From positions 186,001 to 250,000 of the forward strand of contig NW_027017956.1 of NCBI RefSeq assembly GCF_032854445.1: DNA of 64,000 nt, in the 5' to 3' direction. Every line of letters starts with the position of its first letter. Position 1 is the stretch's first letter. The DNA is from Liolophura sinensis (taxonomy: Eukaryota > Mollusca > Polyplacophora > Chitonida > Chitonidae). Shown here piece after piece: positions 21,453 through 33,950 of this stretch. Position numbers and translations under genes: made by a program. The notes under the pieces were generated by a model, which was not told where the DNA came from, made no database searches, and was given only the letters and a program-made list of their open reading frames with translations.

Positions 21453-22347
21453 GAATTATTTTTAGAATAAATCGCTTCCAAACTCTGGTATATTCACCTT
21501 AGTTTAACTAAACGCCATCATATCGTATTTATGTTAATTACATGTAATATTGTAATAAGCATGTTCTTAAGTCAAGTGGCCCTTTCTTAGACTGTTTAGC
21601 CTTTCAAAACGGAAACTACAGGTATGCATATTTAAGAGAACTTAAGTTTGTCCTTTTTTAAAACCATTCTCTTCATTCCTCAATGAAAAATACATGCATT
21701 GTTTCGCACCCCTATTTGCAGCGTACTGGCAATGGGCCAAATGTGTAGAATACGATATCTGTGAAATTAATCTGACTGCAATAAGATCAGAAAATTCGAC
21801 CCCAATTCTTTGATGGTTTTCTCTACGGTTCTTCTATATCGGGACTAGTCTTGCTGACAATGGTAACTCATGCCCGTCGGCAGGTACACGTACGTTAATG
21901 AGATCAATAACTTTGTCTCTTTCTTTCAGGACAAATATGTACCTTATTAAACTAACGGTTTTGACAGATAAATGTAACAGCTCTGTGATCTCATCATGTT
22001 AGAAATGAAATAAAAAATGCGATATAGACGTACTTGAGCTCCTAATATGTTTTTTCCAGAGTGCTTACGGTGGACTTCGTTTGGATTCTGTGAGGGTTTT
22101 GATAGGTCTGTTATATGTTAATTGTGTATTACTGAAAACTCGCTCCACTAACATTATATATACAAACATGTATGCTTAAAGCCTTCCTTTCACTAGGAAA
22201 TAAAATAGCCTGAGTAGGAGCCTTGTCAGGTGGGGTTATGTATGGGAGGACTAAGGTTTGCCTGAAGTGAAAGACATAGGTACAGTAAATGGCGCAGAGA
22301 CATACATGTCTTTACAAATAAATGTTATCTGATCGTCAGTTGCACAG
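21453..22347. repeat. 895-bp non-tandem block, copy J6 (subtype B)
   Basis: Subtype B throughout, but shares CCTTTCTTAGAC and CATGCCCGTCGG with the A/B mosaic J5. Private change TATGTACCTTATT. In its last part TTTACAAATAAATG replaces TTTACAGATAAATG, also seen before SINE 9. Confidence 0.9.
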
Positions 22348-22713
22348 ACCGGCCCGGATAGCACAGTTGGTAGAGCGTCCGCTTCGGGACCGGTAGATCC
22401 AGGATCAATCCTTGGTCGAGTCACACCTAAGACTTTAAAAGAGGAAGTTGTGACTTCCTCGTTTGGCGTTCAGCATGAAGGGGGATAGTGCAACGACTGG
22501 TTGACCCGTTTCAGTATAATGGCTCGGGCGGGGCGGCTTACTTGCCTTCGGTAAGTCGTCTCAGTGATGCAGCACTAAATAAAAGAGCGGTGAAAATCCG
22601 TCCTGCAACAAGGAGGCACATTAAACGTGCATGCACCCTAATGATTCCTTCGTCGTCATATGACTGAAAAATTGTTGAGTACGACGTTAAACCCCAAGCA
22701 CTCACTCACTCAC
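22348..22713 (+). mobile_element. SINE, copy 7 (five-G type)
   Basis: Flanked by TCAGTTGCACAG at 22336-22347 and 22714-22725. Five-G run, GTGACTTCCTC, ACATTAAACGTG and four CACT units. Followed by a complete right-flank segment. Confidence 0.85.
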
Positions 22714-22725
22714 TCAGTTGCACAG

Positions 22726-23437
22726 CGACATACATGTCTATACAGAAAAATGCTATCTGATCGCAGTCAGTGTAAAATTCCTGACGGTGTTTACTGTGCA
22801 GCAGAGATTCAGGATGGTGCTTACTGTGTAGCAGAGTTTCAGGATGGTATTTACTGTGCAGCAGAGATTCAGGATGGTGTTTACGGTGCAACAGAGATTC
22901 AGTATGGTGTTAATTGATTTAATCAACGATTCAGGAAAACACAGTGATCCAGGTTTAGAAGCTTCAGGTTATATTAATATCTTGAAGTAATGATACTGCG
23001 TTGCTTGAAACCATTTAAACATCCGAATTCCACTGACTCTGTCAACACGCTGGATGAAAGAATATATTGGAGTGAAATCAGATAGAGAAACACATGATTT
23101 TCTATCGGCCTCACAACGTTTTACATTTTACTTACTTATTTAATTTTTGTTTGAGGAGGGCCTCAGTTACCGAGGGGGTCAGCACGCCATCGCCCTCTGT
23201 AATCCCACATGGAACACTGGGGTTAGAGCTGATTTCTTAGCTGGCACCATCTTTTAAGTGCCAATATTGAGAAATGCCATCTATTTCTTCTCAACGATCA
23301 ACGGTACAAAGATGCAGTTTGGACCAAATACACGCTAAAAAGCTCATCTTATCCCCACACATTATCCACACTAAATCTTTCATTTTTCCACTCAGCTGAA
23401 ATAGACTAAATCCAGTTAAAGAGACTCGTGTCTTATG
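22726..23437. repeat. 712-bp right-flank segment, copy 2
   Basis: Colinear with the segment of unit 3 at +14834, differing at scattered bases (for example ATTTTACTTAC, CAAAGATGCAG). The opening ~45 bp repeat, with a few mismatches, the stretch located before the SINE. No gene is recognised in the remaining ~500 bp. Confidence 0.85.
22785..22936. repeat. 30-bp minisatellite, copy 2
   Basis: Four 30-bp units from 22785 plus a decayed fifth. The unit-to-unit differences are the same as in the copies at 7951 and 27299, so the minisatellite was already formed before the macro-unit was duplicated. Confidence 0.8.
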
Positions 23438-25965
23438 ATAGCATGCTCAGTTACAAGATAAATAGTGTAAACATTATATTATCACGCTCACTTACAAGGT
23501 AAACATTGTAATCATTATAATAGAAAGCTCAGTTACAAAATGAAAATTGTAATCATAATAGCATGTTCAGTTACAAGATGAATATTGTAATCATTATAAT
23601 AACATCATCAGTTACAAAATGAACATTGTATTCATTATATTAGCACGTTCAATTACAACATGAACATTGTAATCTTTATAATAGCATGCTCAGTTACAAG
23701 ATGAACATTGTAAACAGTATAATAGCGTGCCCATTTACAAAATAAACATTGTCATCATTATAATAGCATGCTAAGTTACAAGATGAACATTGTAATCATT
23801 ATAAAAACATCATCAGTTACAAGGTGAACATTGTAATCTTTGTAATAGCATGTTCAGTTACAAAGTGAACATTGTAATCCTTAAAATTGCATGTTCAGTT
23901 ACAAAGTGAACATTGTAATCATTATAAAAACATCATCAGTTGCAAGGTGAACATTGTAATCAGTATATAAGTATGCTCAGTTGCAAAATGGACATTGTAA
24001 TCATTACAATAGCATATTCAGTTACAAGATGAACATTGTAATCATTATAATAATGCGCTCAGTTACAAGGTGAACCATGTAATCATTGTAATAGCATGTT
24101 CAGTTACAAAGTGAACATTGTAATCCTTAAAATTGCATGTTCAGTTACAAAGTGAACATTGTAATCATTATAAAAACATCATCAGTTGCAAGGTGAACAT
24201 TGTAATCAGTATATAAGTATGCTCAGTTGCAAAATGGACATTGTAATCATTACAATAGCATATTCAGTTACAAGATGAACATTGTAATCATTATAATAAT
24301 GCGCTCAGTTACAAGGTGAACCATGTAATCATTGTAATAGCATGTTCAGTTACAAAGTGAACATTGTAATCCTTATAATTGCATGTTCAGTTACAAGATG
24401 AACATTGTAATCATTATAAAAACATAAACAGTTACAAGGTGAACATTGTAATCAGTATACAAGCATGCTCAGTTGCAAAATGGACATTGTAATCATTACA
24501 TTAGCATATTCACTTACAAGATGAATATTGTAATTATTATAATAACATCATCAGTTACAATGTAAACATTGTATTCATTATATTAGCTCCTTCACTTACA
24601 AGATAAACATTGTAATCATTATAAAAGCATGTTCAGCTACAAGGTGAACATAGTAATCATTTTAAAAACATGCTCAGTTGCAAGATGAAGATTGTAATCG
24701 ACATAATAGCATGTTCAGTTATAAGATGAACATTGTAATCATTATAAAAACATCATCAGTTGCAAGGTGAACATTGTAATCAGTATACAAGCATGCTCAG
24801 TTGCAAGATAAACATTGTAATCATTACATTAGCATATTCTTTTACAAGATGAATATTGTAATCATTATAATAACATCATCAGTTACAAAGTAAACATTGT
24901 ATTCATTATATTAGCACGTTCAATTACAAGATGAACATTGTAATCATTATAAAAGCATGTTCAGTTACAAGGTGAACATTGTAATCTTTATAAAAACATG
25001 CTCAGTTACAAGATGAACATTCTAATCATTATAATAGCATGTTCAGTTACAAGGTGGACATTGTAAGTATAAAAGCATGCTCAGTTGCAAAATGGACATT
25101 GTAATCATTACATAAGCATATTTAGTTTCAAGATGAATATTGTAATCATTATATAAACATCATCAGTTACAAAATGAACATTGTATTCATTATATTAGCA
25201 CGTTCAATTACAAGATGAACATTGTAATCATTATAATATCATGCTCAGTTGCAAGATAAAGATTGTAATCGACATAATAGCATGTTCAGTTACAAGATGA
25301 ACATTGTATTCATTGTAATAGCATGTTCAGTTACAAAGTGAACATTGTAATCCTTATAATTGCATGTTCAGTTACAAGATGAACGTTGTAATCATTATAA
25401 AAACATCATCAGTTCCTAGGTGAACATTGTAATCAGTATACAAGCATGCTCAGTTGCAAAATGGACATTGTAATCATTGCAATAGCGTATTCAGTTACAA
25501 GATGAACATTGCAATCATTATAATAATGTGCTCAGTTACAAGGAGAACATTGAAATCATTACAATAGCGTGCTCAGTTACAAGGTGAACATTGTAATCAT
25601 TATGAAAACATGCCCAGTTACAAGATGAACATTGTAATAGTTAAAATAGCATGCTCAAATACAAGATGAGCAATGTAATAATTATAATAGCATGCTCAAT
25701 TACAAGATGAAAATTGTAATTCGTATAATAGCATGCTCAGTTACAACATTAACATTGTAATCATTATAATAGCATGTTCAGTTACAAGATGAACATTGTA
25801 ATCAGTATAATAGCATGCTCAGTTACAAAATTAATATTTTAATTATTACACTAGTATGCCCAGTTACAAGATGAACATTGTAATCAGTATAATAGCGTGC
25901 TCAGTTACAAGATGAGCAATGTAATCATTATAATAGCATGTTCAGTTACCAGATGAACATTGTAA
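23438..25965. repeat. 41-bp satellite array of unit 7
   Basis: About 61 monomers. The start matches unit 3 at +14834 (variant CAGTATAATAGCGTGCCC at 8881 and 23715). It contains a 246-bp tandem duplication (23841-24332). No GCGTCAACGG marker. The distal half carries the CAGTTCCTAGG variant, near 25410, and the usual terminal series. Confidence 0.95.
23841..24332. repeat. 246-bp (6-monomer) tandem duplication
   Basis: Copies 23841-24086 and 24087-24332. Both carry CCTTAAAATTGC and CAGTATATAAGTATGC, variants I see nowhere else in the window; CAGTATATAA begins at 23961 and 24207, exactly 6 x 41 bp apart. Confidence 0.8.
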
Positions 25966-26860
25966 GAATTATTTTTAGAATAAATCGCTTCCAAACTCTG
26001 GTATATTCACCTTAGTTTAACTAAACGCCATCATATCGTATTTATGTTAATTACATGTAATATTGTAATAGGCATGTTCTTAAGTCAAGTGGCCCTTTGT
26101 TAGACTGTTTAGCCTTTCAAAACGGAAACTACAGGTATGCATAGTTAAGAGAACTTAAGTTTGTCCTTTTTTAAAACCATTTTCTTCATTCCTCAATGAA
26201 AAATACATGCATTGTTTCGCACCCCTATTTGCAGCGTACTGGCAATGGGCCAAATGTGTAGAATACGATATCTGTGAAATTAATCTGACTGCAATAAGAT
26301 CAGAAAATTCGACCCCAATTCTTTGATGGTTTTCTCTACGGTTCTTCTATATCGGGACTAGTCTTGCTGACAATGGTAACTGATGCTCGTCGGCAGGTAC
26401 ACGTACGTTAATGAGATCAATAACTTTGTCTCTTTCTTTCAGGACAAATATGTAACTTATTAAACTAACGGTTTTGACAGATAAATGTAACAGCTCTGTG
26501 ATCTCATCATGTTAGAAATGAAATAAAAAATGCGATATAGACGTACTTGAGCTCCTAATATGTTTTTTCCAGAGTGCTTACGGTGGACTTCGTTTGGATT
26601 CTGTGAGGGTTTTGATAGGTCTGTTATATGTTAATTGTGTATTACTGAAAACTCGCTCCACTAACATTATATATACAAACATGTATGCTTAAAGCCTTCC
26701 TTTCACTAGGAAATAAAATAGCCTGAGTAGGAGCCTTGTCAGGTGGGGTTATGTATGGGAGGACTAAGGTTTGCCTGAAGTGAAAGACATAGGTACAGTA
26801 AATGGCGCAGAGACATACATGTCTTTACAGATAAATGTTATCTGATCGTCAGTTGCACAG
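25966..26860. repeat. 895-bp non-tandem block, copy J7 (subtype B)
   Basis: Subtype B with a private GCATAGTTAAGAG and with AACTGATGC. It lies between two units that both retain the right-flank segment. Confidence 0.9.
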
Positions 26861-27227
26861 ACCGGCCCCCTATAGCACAGTTGGTAGAGCGTCCGCTTCG
26901 GGACCGGTAGATCCAGGATCAATCCTTGGTCGAGTCACACCTAAGACTTTAAAAGAGGAAGTTGTGACATCCTCGTTTGGCGTTCAGCATGAAGGGGGAT
27001 AGTGCAACGACTGGTTGACCCGTTTCAGTATAATGGCTCGGGCGGGGCGGCTTACTTGCCTTCGGTAAGTCGTCTCAGTGATGCAGCACTAAATAAAAGA
27101 GCGGTGAAAATCCGTCCTGCAACAAGGAGGCACATTACACGTGCATGCACCCTAATGATTCCTTCGTCGTCATATGACTGAAAAATTGTTGAGTACGACG
27201 TTAAACCCCAAGCACTCACTCACTCAC
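26861..27227 (+). mobile_element. SINE, copy 8 (altered 5' end)
   Basis: Flanked by TCAGTTGCACAG at 26849-26860 and 27228-27239. The start reads GGCCCCCTATAGC where other copies have GGCCCGGATAGC, a 1-bp insertion with changes that destroys the acceptor-stem-like bases but leaves the A box intact. Five-G type with GACATCCTC and four CACT units, like copy 3. Confidence 0.85.
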
Positions 27228-27239
27228 TCAGTTGCACAG

Positions 27240-27951
27240 CGACATACATGTCTATACAGAAAAATGCTATCTGATCGCAGTCAGTGTAAAATTCCTGACG
27301 GTGTTTACTGTGCAGCAGAGATTCAGGATGGTGCTTACTGTGTAGCAGAGTTTCAGGATGGTATTTACTGTGCAGCAGAGATTCAGGATGGTGTTTACGG
27401 TGCAACAGAGATTCAGTATGGTGTTAATTGATTTAATCAACGATTCAGGAAAACACAGTGATCCAGGTTTAGAAGCTTCAGGTTATATTAATATCTTGAA
27501 GTAATGATACTGCGTTGCTTGAAACCATTTAAACATCCGAATTCCACTGACTCTGTCAACACGCTGGATGAAAGAATATATTGGAGTGAAATCAGATAGA
27601 GAAACACATGATTTTCTATCGGCCTCACAACGTTTTACATTTTACTTACTTATTTAATTTTTGTTTGAGGAGGGCCTCAGTTACCGAGGGGGTCAGCACG
27701 CCATCGCCCTCTGTAATCCCACATGGAACACTGGGGTTAGAGCTGATTTCTTAGCTGGCACCATCTTTTAAGTGCCAATATTGAGAAATGCCTTCTATTT
27801 CTTCTCAACGATCAACGGTACAAAGATGCAGTTTGGACCAAATACACGCTAAAAAGCTCATCTTATCCCCACACATTATCCACACTAAATATTTCATTTT
27901 TCCCCTCAGCTGAAATAGACTAAATCCAGTTAAAGAGACTCGTGTCTTATG
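27240..27951. repeat. 712-bp right-flank segment, copy 3
   Basis: Very close to the segment at 22726 and the same length. Differences are single bases (for example CTAAATATTTCA). It ends at CTTATGATAGCATG, where the 41-bp array begins. Confidence 0.85.
27299..27450. repeat. 30-bp minisatellite, copy 3
   Basis: Four 30-bp units plus a decayed fifth, the same series as at 7951 and 22785. The open frame at 27174-27431 and its opposite-strand partner arise from this periodicity. Confidence 0.8.
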
Positions 27952-30068
27952 ATAGCATGCTCAGTTACAAGATAAACATTGTAAACATTATATTATCACG
28001 CTCACTTACAAGGAAAACATTGTAATCATTATAATAGAAAGCTCAGTTACAAGATGAAAATTGTAATCATAATAGCATGTTCAGTTACAAGATGAATATT
28101 GTAATCATTATAATAATGTGCTCAGTTACAAGGTGAACAATGTAATCATTGTAAAAGCATGTTCAGTTACAAAGTGAACATTGTATTCCTTATAATTGCA
28201 TGTTCACTTTCAAAGTGAACATTGTAATCATTATAAAAACATCATCAGTTGCAAAGTGAAAATTGTAATCAGTATACAAGCATGCTCAGTTGCAAAATGG
28301 ACATTGTAATCATTACAATAGCATATTCACTTACAACATGAACATTGTAATCATTATAATAATGTGCTCAGTTACAAGGTGAACAATGTAATCATTGTAA
28401 TAGCATCTTCAGTTACAAAGTGAACATTGTAATCCGTATAATTGCATGTTCAGTTACAAGATGAATATTGTAATCATTATAAAAAGTAAACAGTTTCAAG
28501 GTGAACATTGTAATCAGTATACAAGCATGCTCAGTTGCAAAATGGACATTGTAATCATTACATTAGCATATTCACTTACAAGATGAATATTGTAATCATT
28601 ATAATAACATCATCAGTTACAACATAAGCATTGTATTCATTATATTAGCTCGTTGACTTACAAGATAAACATTGTAATCATTATAAAAGCATGTTCAGTT
28701 ACAAGGTGAACATAGTAATCATTTTAAAAACATGCTCAGTTGCAAGATGAAGATTGTAATCGACATAATAGCATGTTCAGTTACAAGATGAACATTGTGA
28801 TCATTATAAAAACATCATCAGTTGCAAGGTGAACATTGTAATTAGTATACAAGCATGCTCAGTTGCAAGATAAACATTGTAATCATTACATTAGCATATT
28901 CACTTACAAGATGAATATTGTAATCATTATAATAACATCATCAGTTACAAAGTAAACATTGTATTCATTATATTAGCACGTTCAATTACAAGATGAACAT
29001 TGTAATCATTATAAAAGCATGTTCAGTTACAAGGTGAACATTGTAATCTTTATAATAGCATGTTCAGTTACAAGGTGGACATTGTAAGTATAAAAGCATG
29101 CTCAGTTGCAAAATGGACATTGTAATCATTACATAAGCATATTCAGTTACAAGATGAATATTGTAATCATTATAATAACATCATCAGTTACAAAATGAAC
29201 ATTGTATTCATTATATTAGCACGTTCAATTACAAGATGAACGTTGTAATCATTATAATATCATGCTCAGTTGCAAGATGAAGATTGTAATCGACATAATA
29301 GCATGTTCAGTTACAAGATGAACATTGTAAACATTGTAATAGCATGTTCAGTTGCAAAGTGAACATTGTAATCCTTATAATTGCATGTTCAGTTACAAGA
29401 TGAACATTGTAATCATTATAAAAACATCATCAGTTCCTAGGTGAACATTGTAATCAGTATACAAGCATGCTCAGTTGCAAAATGGACATTGTAATCATTG
29501 CAATAGCATATTCAGTTACAAGATGAGCAATGTAATCATTATAATAGCATGCTCAATTACAAGATGAAGATTGTAATTCGTATAATAGCATGTTCAGTTA
29601 CAACATGAACATTGTAATCATTATAATAGCATGTTCAGTTACAAGATGAACATTGTAATCAGTATAATAGCATGCTCAGTTACAAAATTAATATTTTAAT
29701 TATTACACTAGTATGCCCAGTTACAAGATGAACATTGTAATCAGTATAATAGCGTGCTCAGTTACAAGATGAGCAATGTAATCATTATAATAGCATGTTC
29801 AGTTACAAGATGAATATTGTAATCATTATAATAACATTATCAGTTACAAAATGAACATTGTATTCATTATATTAGCACGTTCAATTACAAGATGAACATT
29901 GTAATCATTATAATATCATGCTCAGTTGCAAGATGAAGATTGTAATCGACATAATAGCATGTTCAGTTACAAGATGAACATTGTAAACATTGTATTAGCA
30001 TGTTCAGTTACAAAGTGAACATTGTAATCATTATAATAGCATGTTCAGTTACCAGATGAACATTGTAA
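27952..30068. repeat. 41-bp satellite array of unit 8
   Basis: About 51 monomers, a mosaic: a start like units 3 and 7, then a block with CACTTTCAAAG (28203) and AGCATCTTCAG (about 28404) shared with unit 1, then GTAAACAG/CGTTGACTTAC monomers shared with units 4 and 6. After the usual terminal monomers near 29800 it continues with an extra 3' stretch matching the end of unit 4 at +15431. Confidence 0.95.
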
Positions 30069-30963
30069 GAATTATTTTTAGAATAAATCGCTTCCAAACC
30101 CTGGTATATTCACCTTAGTTTAACTAAACGCCATCATATCGTATTTATGTTAATTACATGTAATATTTTAATAGGCATGTTCTTAAATCAAATGGCCCTT
30201 TGTTAGACTGTTTAGCCTTTCAAAACGGAAACTACAGGTATGCATATTTAAGAGAACTTATGTTTGTCCTTTTTTAAAACCATTTTCTTCATTCCTCAAT
30301 GAAAAATACATGCATTGTTTCGCACCCCTATTTGCAGCGTTCTGGCAATGGGCCAAATGTGTAGAATACGATATCTGTGAAATTAATCTGACTGCAATAA
30401 AATCAGAAAATTCGACCCCAATTCTTTTATGGTTTTCTCTACGGTTCTTCTATATCGGGACTAGTCTTGCTGACAATGGTAACTGATGCTGGTCGGCAGG
30501 TACACGTACGTTAATGAGATCAATAACTTTGTCTCTTTCTTTCAGGACAAATATGTAACTTATTAAACTAACGGTTTTGACAGATAAATGTAACAGCTCT
30601 GTGATCTCATCATGTTAGAAATGAAATAAAAAATGCGATATAGACGTACTTGAGCTCCTAATATGTTTTTTCCAGAGTGCTTACGGTGGACTTCGTTTGG
30701 ATTCTGTGAGGGTTTTGATAGGTCTGTTATATGTTAATTGTGTATTACTGAAAACTCGCTCCACTAACATTATATATACAAACATGTATGCTTAAAGCCT
30801 TCCTTTCACTAGGAAATAAAATAGCCTGAGTAGGAGCCTTGTCAGGTGGGGTTATGTATGGGAGGACTAAGGTTTGCCTGAAGTGAAAGACATAGGTACA
30901 GTAAATGGCGCAGAGACATACATGTCTTTACAAATAAATGTTATCTGATCGTCAGTTGCACAG
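30069..30963. repeat. 895-bp non-tandem block, copy J8 (subtype B, J4-like)
   Basis: Shares all the private J4 variants and differs from J4 at few positions (CAAACCCTGG, GATGCTGGTCGG). Confidence 0.9.
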
Positions 30964-31329
30964 ACCGGCCCGGATAGCACAGTTGGTAGAGCGTCCGCTT
31001 CGGGACCGGTAGATCCAGGATCAATCCTTGGTCGAGTCACACCTAAGACTTTAAAAGAGGAAGTTGTGACTTCCTCGTTTGGCGTTCAGCATGAAGGGGG
31101 ATAGTGCAACGACTGGTTGACCCGTTTCAGTATAATGGCTCGGGCGGGGCCGCTTACTTGCCTTCGGTAAGTCGTCTCAGTGATGCAGCACTAAATAAAA
31201 GAGCGGTGAAAATCCGTCCTGCAACAAGGAGGCACATTAAACGTGCATGCACCCTAATGATTCCTTCGTCGTCATATGACTGAAAAATTGTTCAGTACGA
31301 CGTTAAACCCCAAGCACTCACTCACTCAC
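30964..31329 (+). mobile_element. SINE, copy 9 (five-G type)
   Basis: Flanked by TCAGTTGCACAG at 30952-30963 and 31330-31341. Pairs with copy 5 at +15431. Private GGGGCCGCTTAC and TTGTTCAGTACG. The right-flank segment is absent. Confidence 0.85.
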
Positions 31330-31341
31330 TCAGTTGCACAG

Positions 31342-33950
31342 CGACATACATACAAGATGAAGATTGTAATCGACATAATAGCATGTTCAGTTACAAAATG
31401 AACATTGTAATCATTGTAATAGCATGTTAAGTTACAAAGTGAACATTGTAATCCTTATAATTGCATGTTCAGTTACAAGATGAACATTGTAATCATTATA
31501 AAAACATCATCAGCTGCAAGGTGAACATTGTAATCAGTATACAAGCATGCTCAGTTGCAAAATGGACATTGTAATCATTACAATAGCATATTCAGTTACA
31601 AGATGAACATTGTAATCATTATAATCATGTGCTCAGTTACAAGGTGAACATTGTAATCATTACAATAGCGTGCTCAGTTACAAGATGAACATTGTAATCA
31701 TTATAAAAACATGCCCAGTTACAAGATGAACATTGTAATAGTTAAAATAGCATGATCAGTTACGAAGTGAACATTGTAATCATTATAATAGCATGCTCAG
31801 TTGCAAGATAAACATTGTAATCATTATAATATCATTTTCAGTTACAAGATGAAGATTGTAATCGACATAATAGCATGTTCAGTTACAAGATGAACATTTT
31901 AATCTTTGTAATAGCATGTTCAGTTACAAAGTAAACATTGTAATCATTATAATAGCGTCAACGGTTACAAAATCACCATTGTAATTAATATAATAGCATG
32001 CTCAGTTACAAAATGAATATTGCAATTATTATATTAGCATATGTAGTTACAAGATGAACATTGTAATCATTATTATAGCATATGTAGTTACAAGATGAAC
32101 ATTTTAATCATTATAAAAACATCATCAGTTACAAGGTGAACATTGTAATCAGTATAAAAGCATGCTCAGTTGCAAAATGGATATTGTAATCATTACATTG
32201 GCATATTCACTTACAAGATGAACATTGTAATCATTATAATAATGTGCTCAGTTACAAGGTGAACAATGTAATCATTGTAATAGCATGTTCAGTTACAAAG
32301 TGAACATTGTAATCCTTATAATTGCATGTTCAGTTACAAAGTGAACATTGTAATCCTTATAATTGCATGTTCAGTTATAAGATGAACATTGTAATCATTA
32401 TAAAAACATAAACAGTTACAAGGTGAACATTGTAATCAGTATACAAGCATGCTCAGTTGCAAAATGGACATTGTAATCATTACATTAGCATATTCACTTA
32501 CAAGATGAATATTGTAATCATTATAATAACATCATCAGTTACAACATAAGCATTGTATTCATTATATTAGCTCGTTCACTTACAAGATAGACATTGTAAT
32601 CATTATAAAAGCATGTTCAGTTACAAGGTGAACATAGTAATCATTTTAAAAACATGCTCAGTTGCAAGATGAAGATTGTAATCGACATAATAGCATGTTC
32701 AGTTATAAGATGAACATTGTAATCATTATAAAAACATCATCAGTTGCAAGGTGAACATTGTAATCAGTATACAAGCATGCTCAGTTGCAAGATAAACATT
32801 GTAATCATTACATTAGCATATTCACTTACAAGATGAATATTGTAATCATTATAATAACATCATCAGTTACAAAGTAAACATTGTATTCATTATATTAGCA
32901 CGTTCAATTACAAGATGAACATTGTAATCATTATAAAAGCATGTTCAGTTACAAGGTGAACATTGTAATCTTTATAAAAAACATGCTCAGTTACAAGATG
33001 AACATTCTAATCATTATAATAGCATGTTCAGTTGCAAGGTGGACATTGTAAGTATAAAAGCATGCTCAGTTGCAAAATGGACATTGTAATCATTACATAA
33101 GCATATTTAGTTACAAGATGAATATTGTAATCATTATAATAACATCATCAGTTACAAAATGAACATTGTATTCAATATATTAGCACGTTCAATTACAAGA
33201 TGAACATTGTAATCATTATAATATCATGCTCAGTTGCAAGATAAAGATTGTAATGGACATAATAGCATGTTCAGTTACAAGATGAACATTGTAATCATTG
33301 TAATAGCATGTTCAGTTACAAAGTGAACATTGTAATCCTTATAATTGCATGTTCAGTTACAAGATGAACATTGTAATCATTATAAAAACATCATCAGTTT
33401 CTAGGTGAACATTGTAATCAGTATACAAGCATGCTCAGTTGCAAAATGGACATTGTAATCATTGCAATAGCATATTCAGTTACAAGATGAACATTGCAAT
33501 CATTATAATAATGTGCTCAGTTACAAGGAGAACATTGAAATCATTACAATAGCGTGCTCAGTTACAAGGTGAACATTGTAATCATTATAAAAACATGCCC
33601 AGTTACAAGATGAACATTGTAATAGTTAAAATAGCATGCTCAAATACAAGATGAGCAATGTAATCATTATAATAGCATGCTCAATTACAAGATGAAAATT
33701 GTAATTCGTATAATAGCATGCTCAGTTACAACATGAACATTGTAATCATTATAATAGCATGTTCAGTTACAAGATGAACATTGTAATCAGTATAATAGCA
33801 TGCTCAGTTACAAAATTAATATTTTAATTATTACACTAATATGCCCAGTTACAAGATCAACATTGTAATCAGTATAATAGCGTGCTCAGTTACAAGATGA
33901 GCAATGTAATCATTATAATAGCATGTTCAGTTACCAGATGAACATTGTAA
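31342..33950. repeat. 41-bp satellite array of unit 9
   Basis: About 64 monomers with a marker at 31955. The first ~1 kb follows unit 5 at -15431; from about 32.4 kb on it follows unit 10 at +7235 (variants TTTATAAAAAACATG and TAATGGACATAATAG). Unit 9 is thus the bridge between the older left part and the homogenised right part of the window. Confidence 0.95.
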
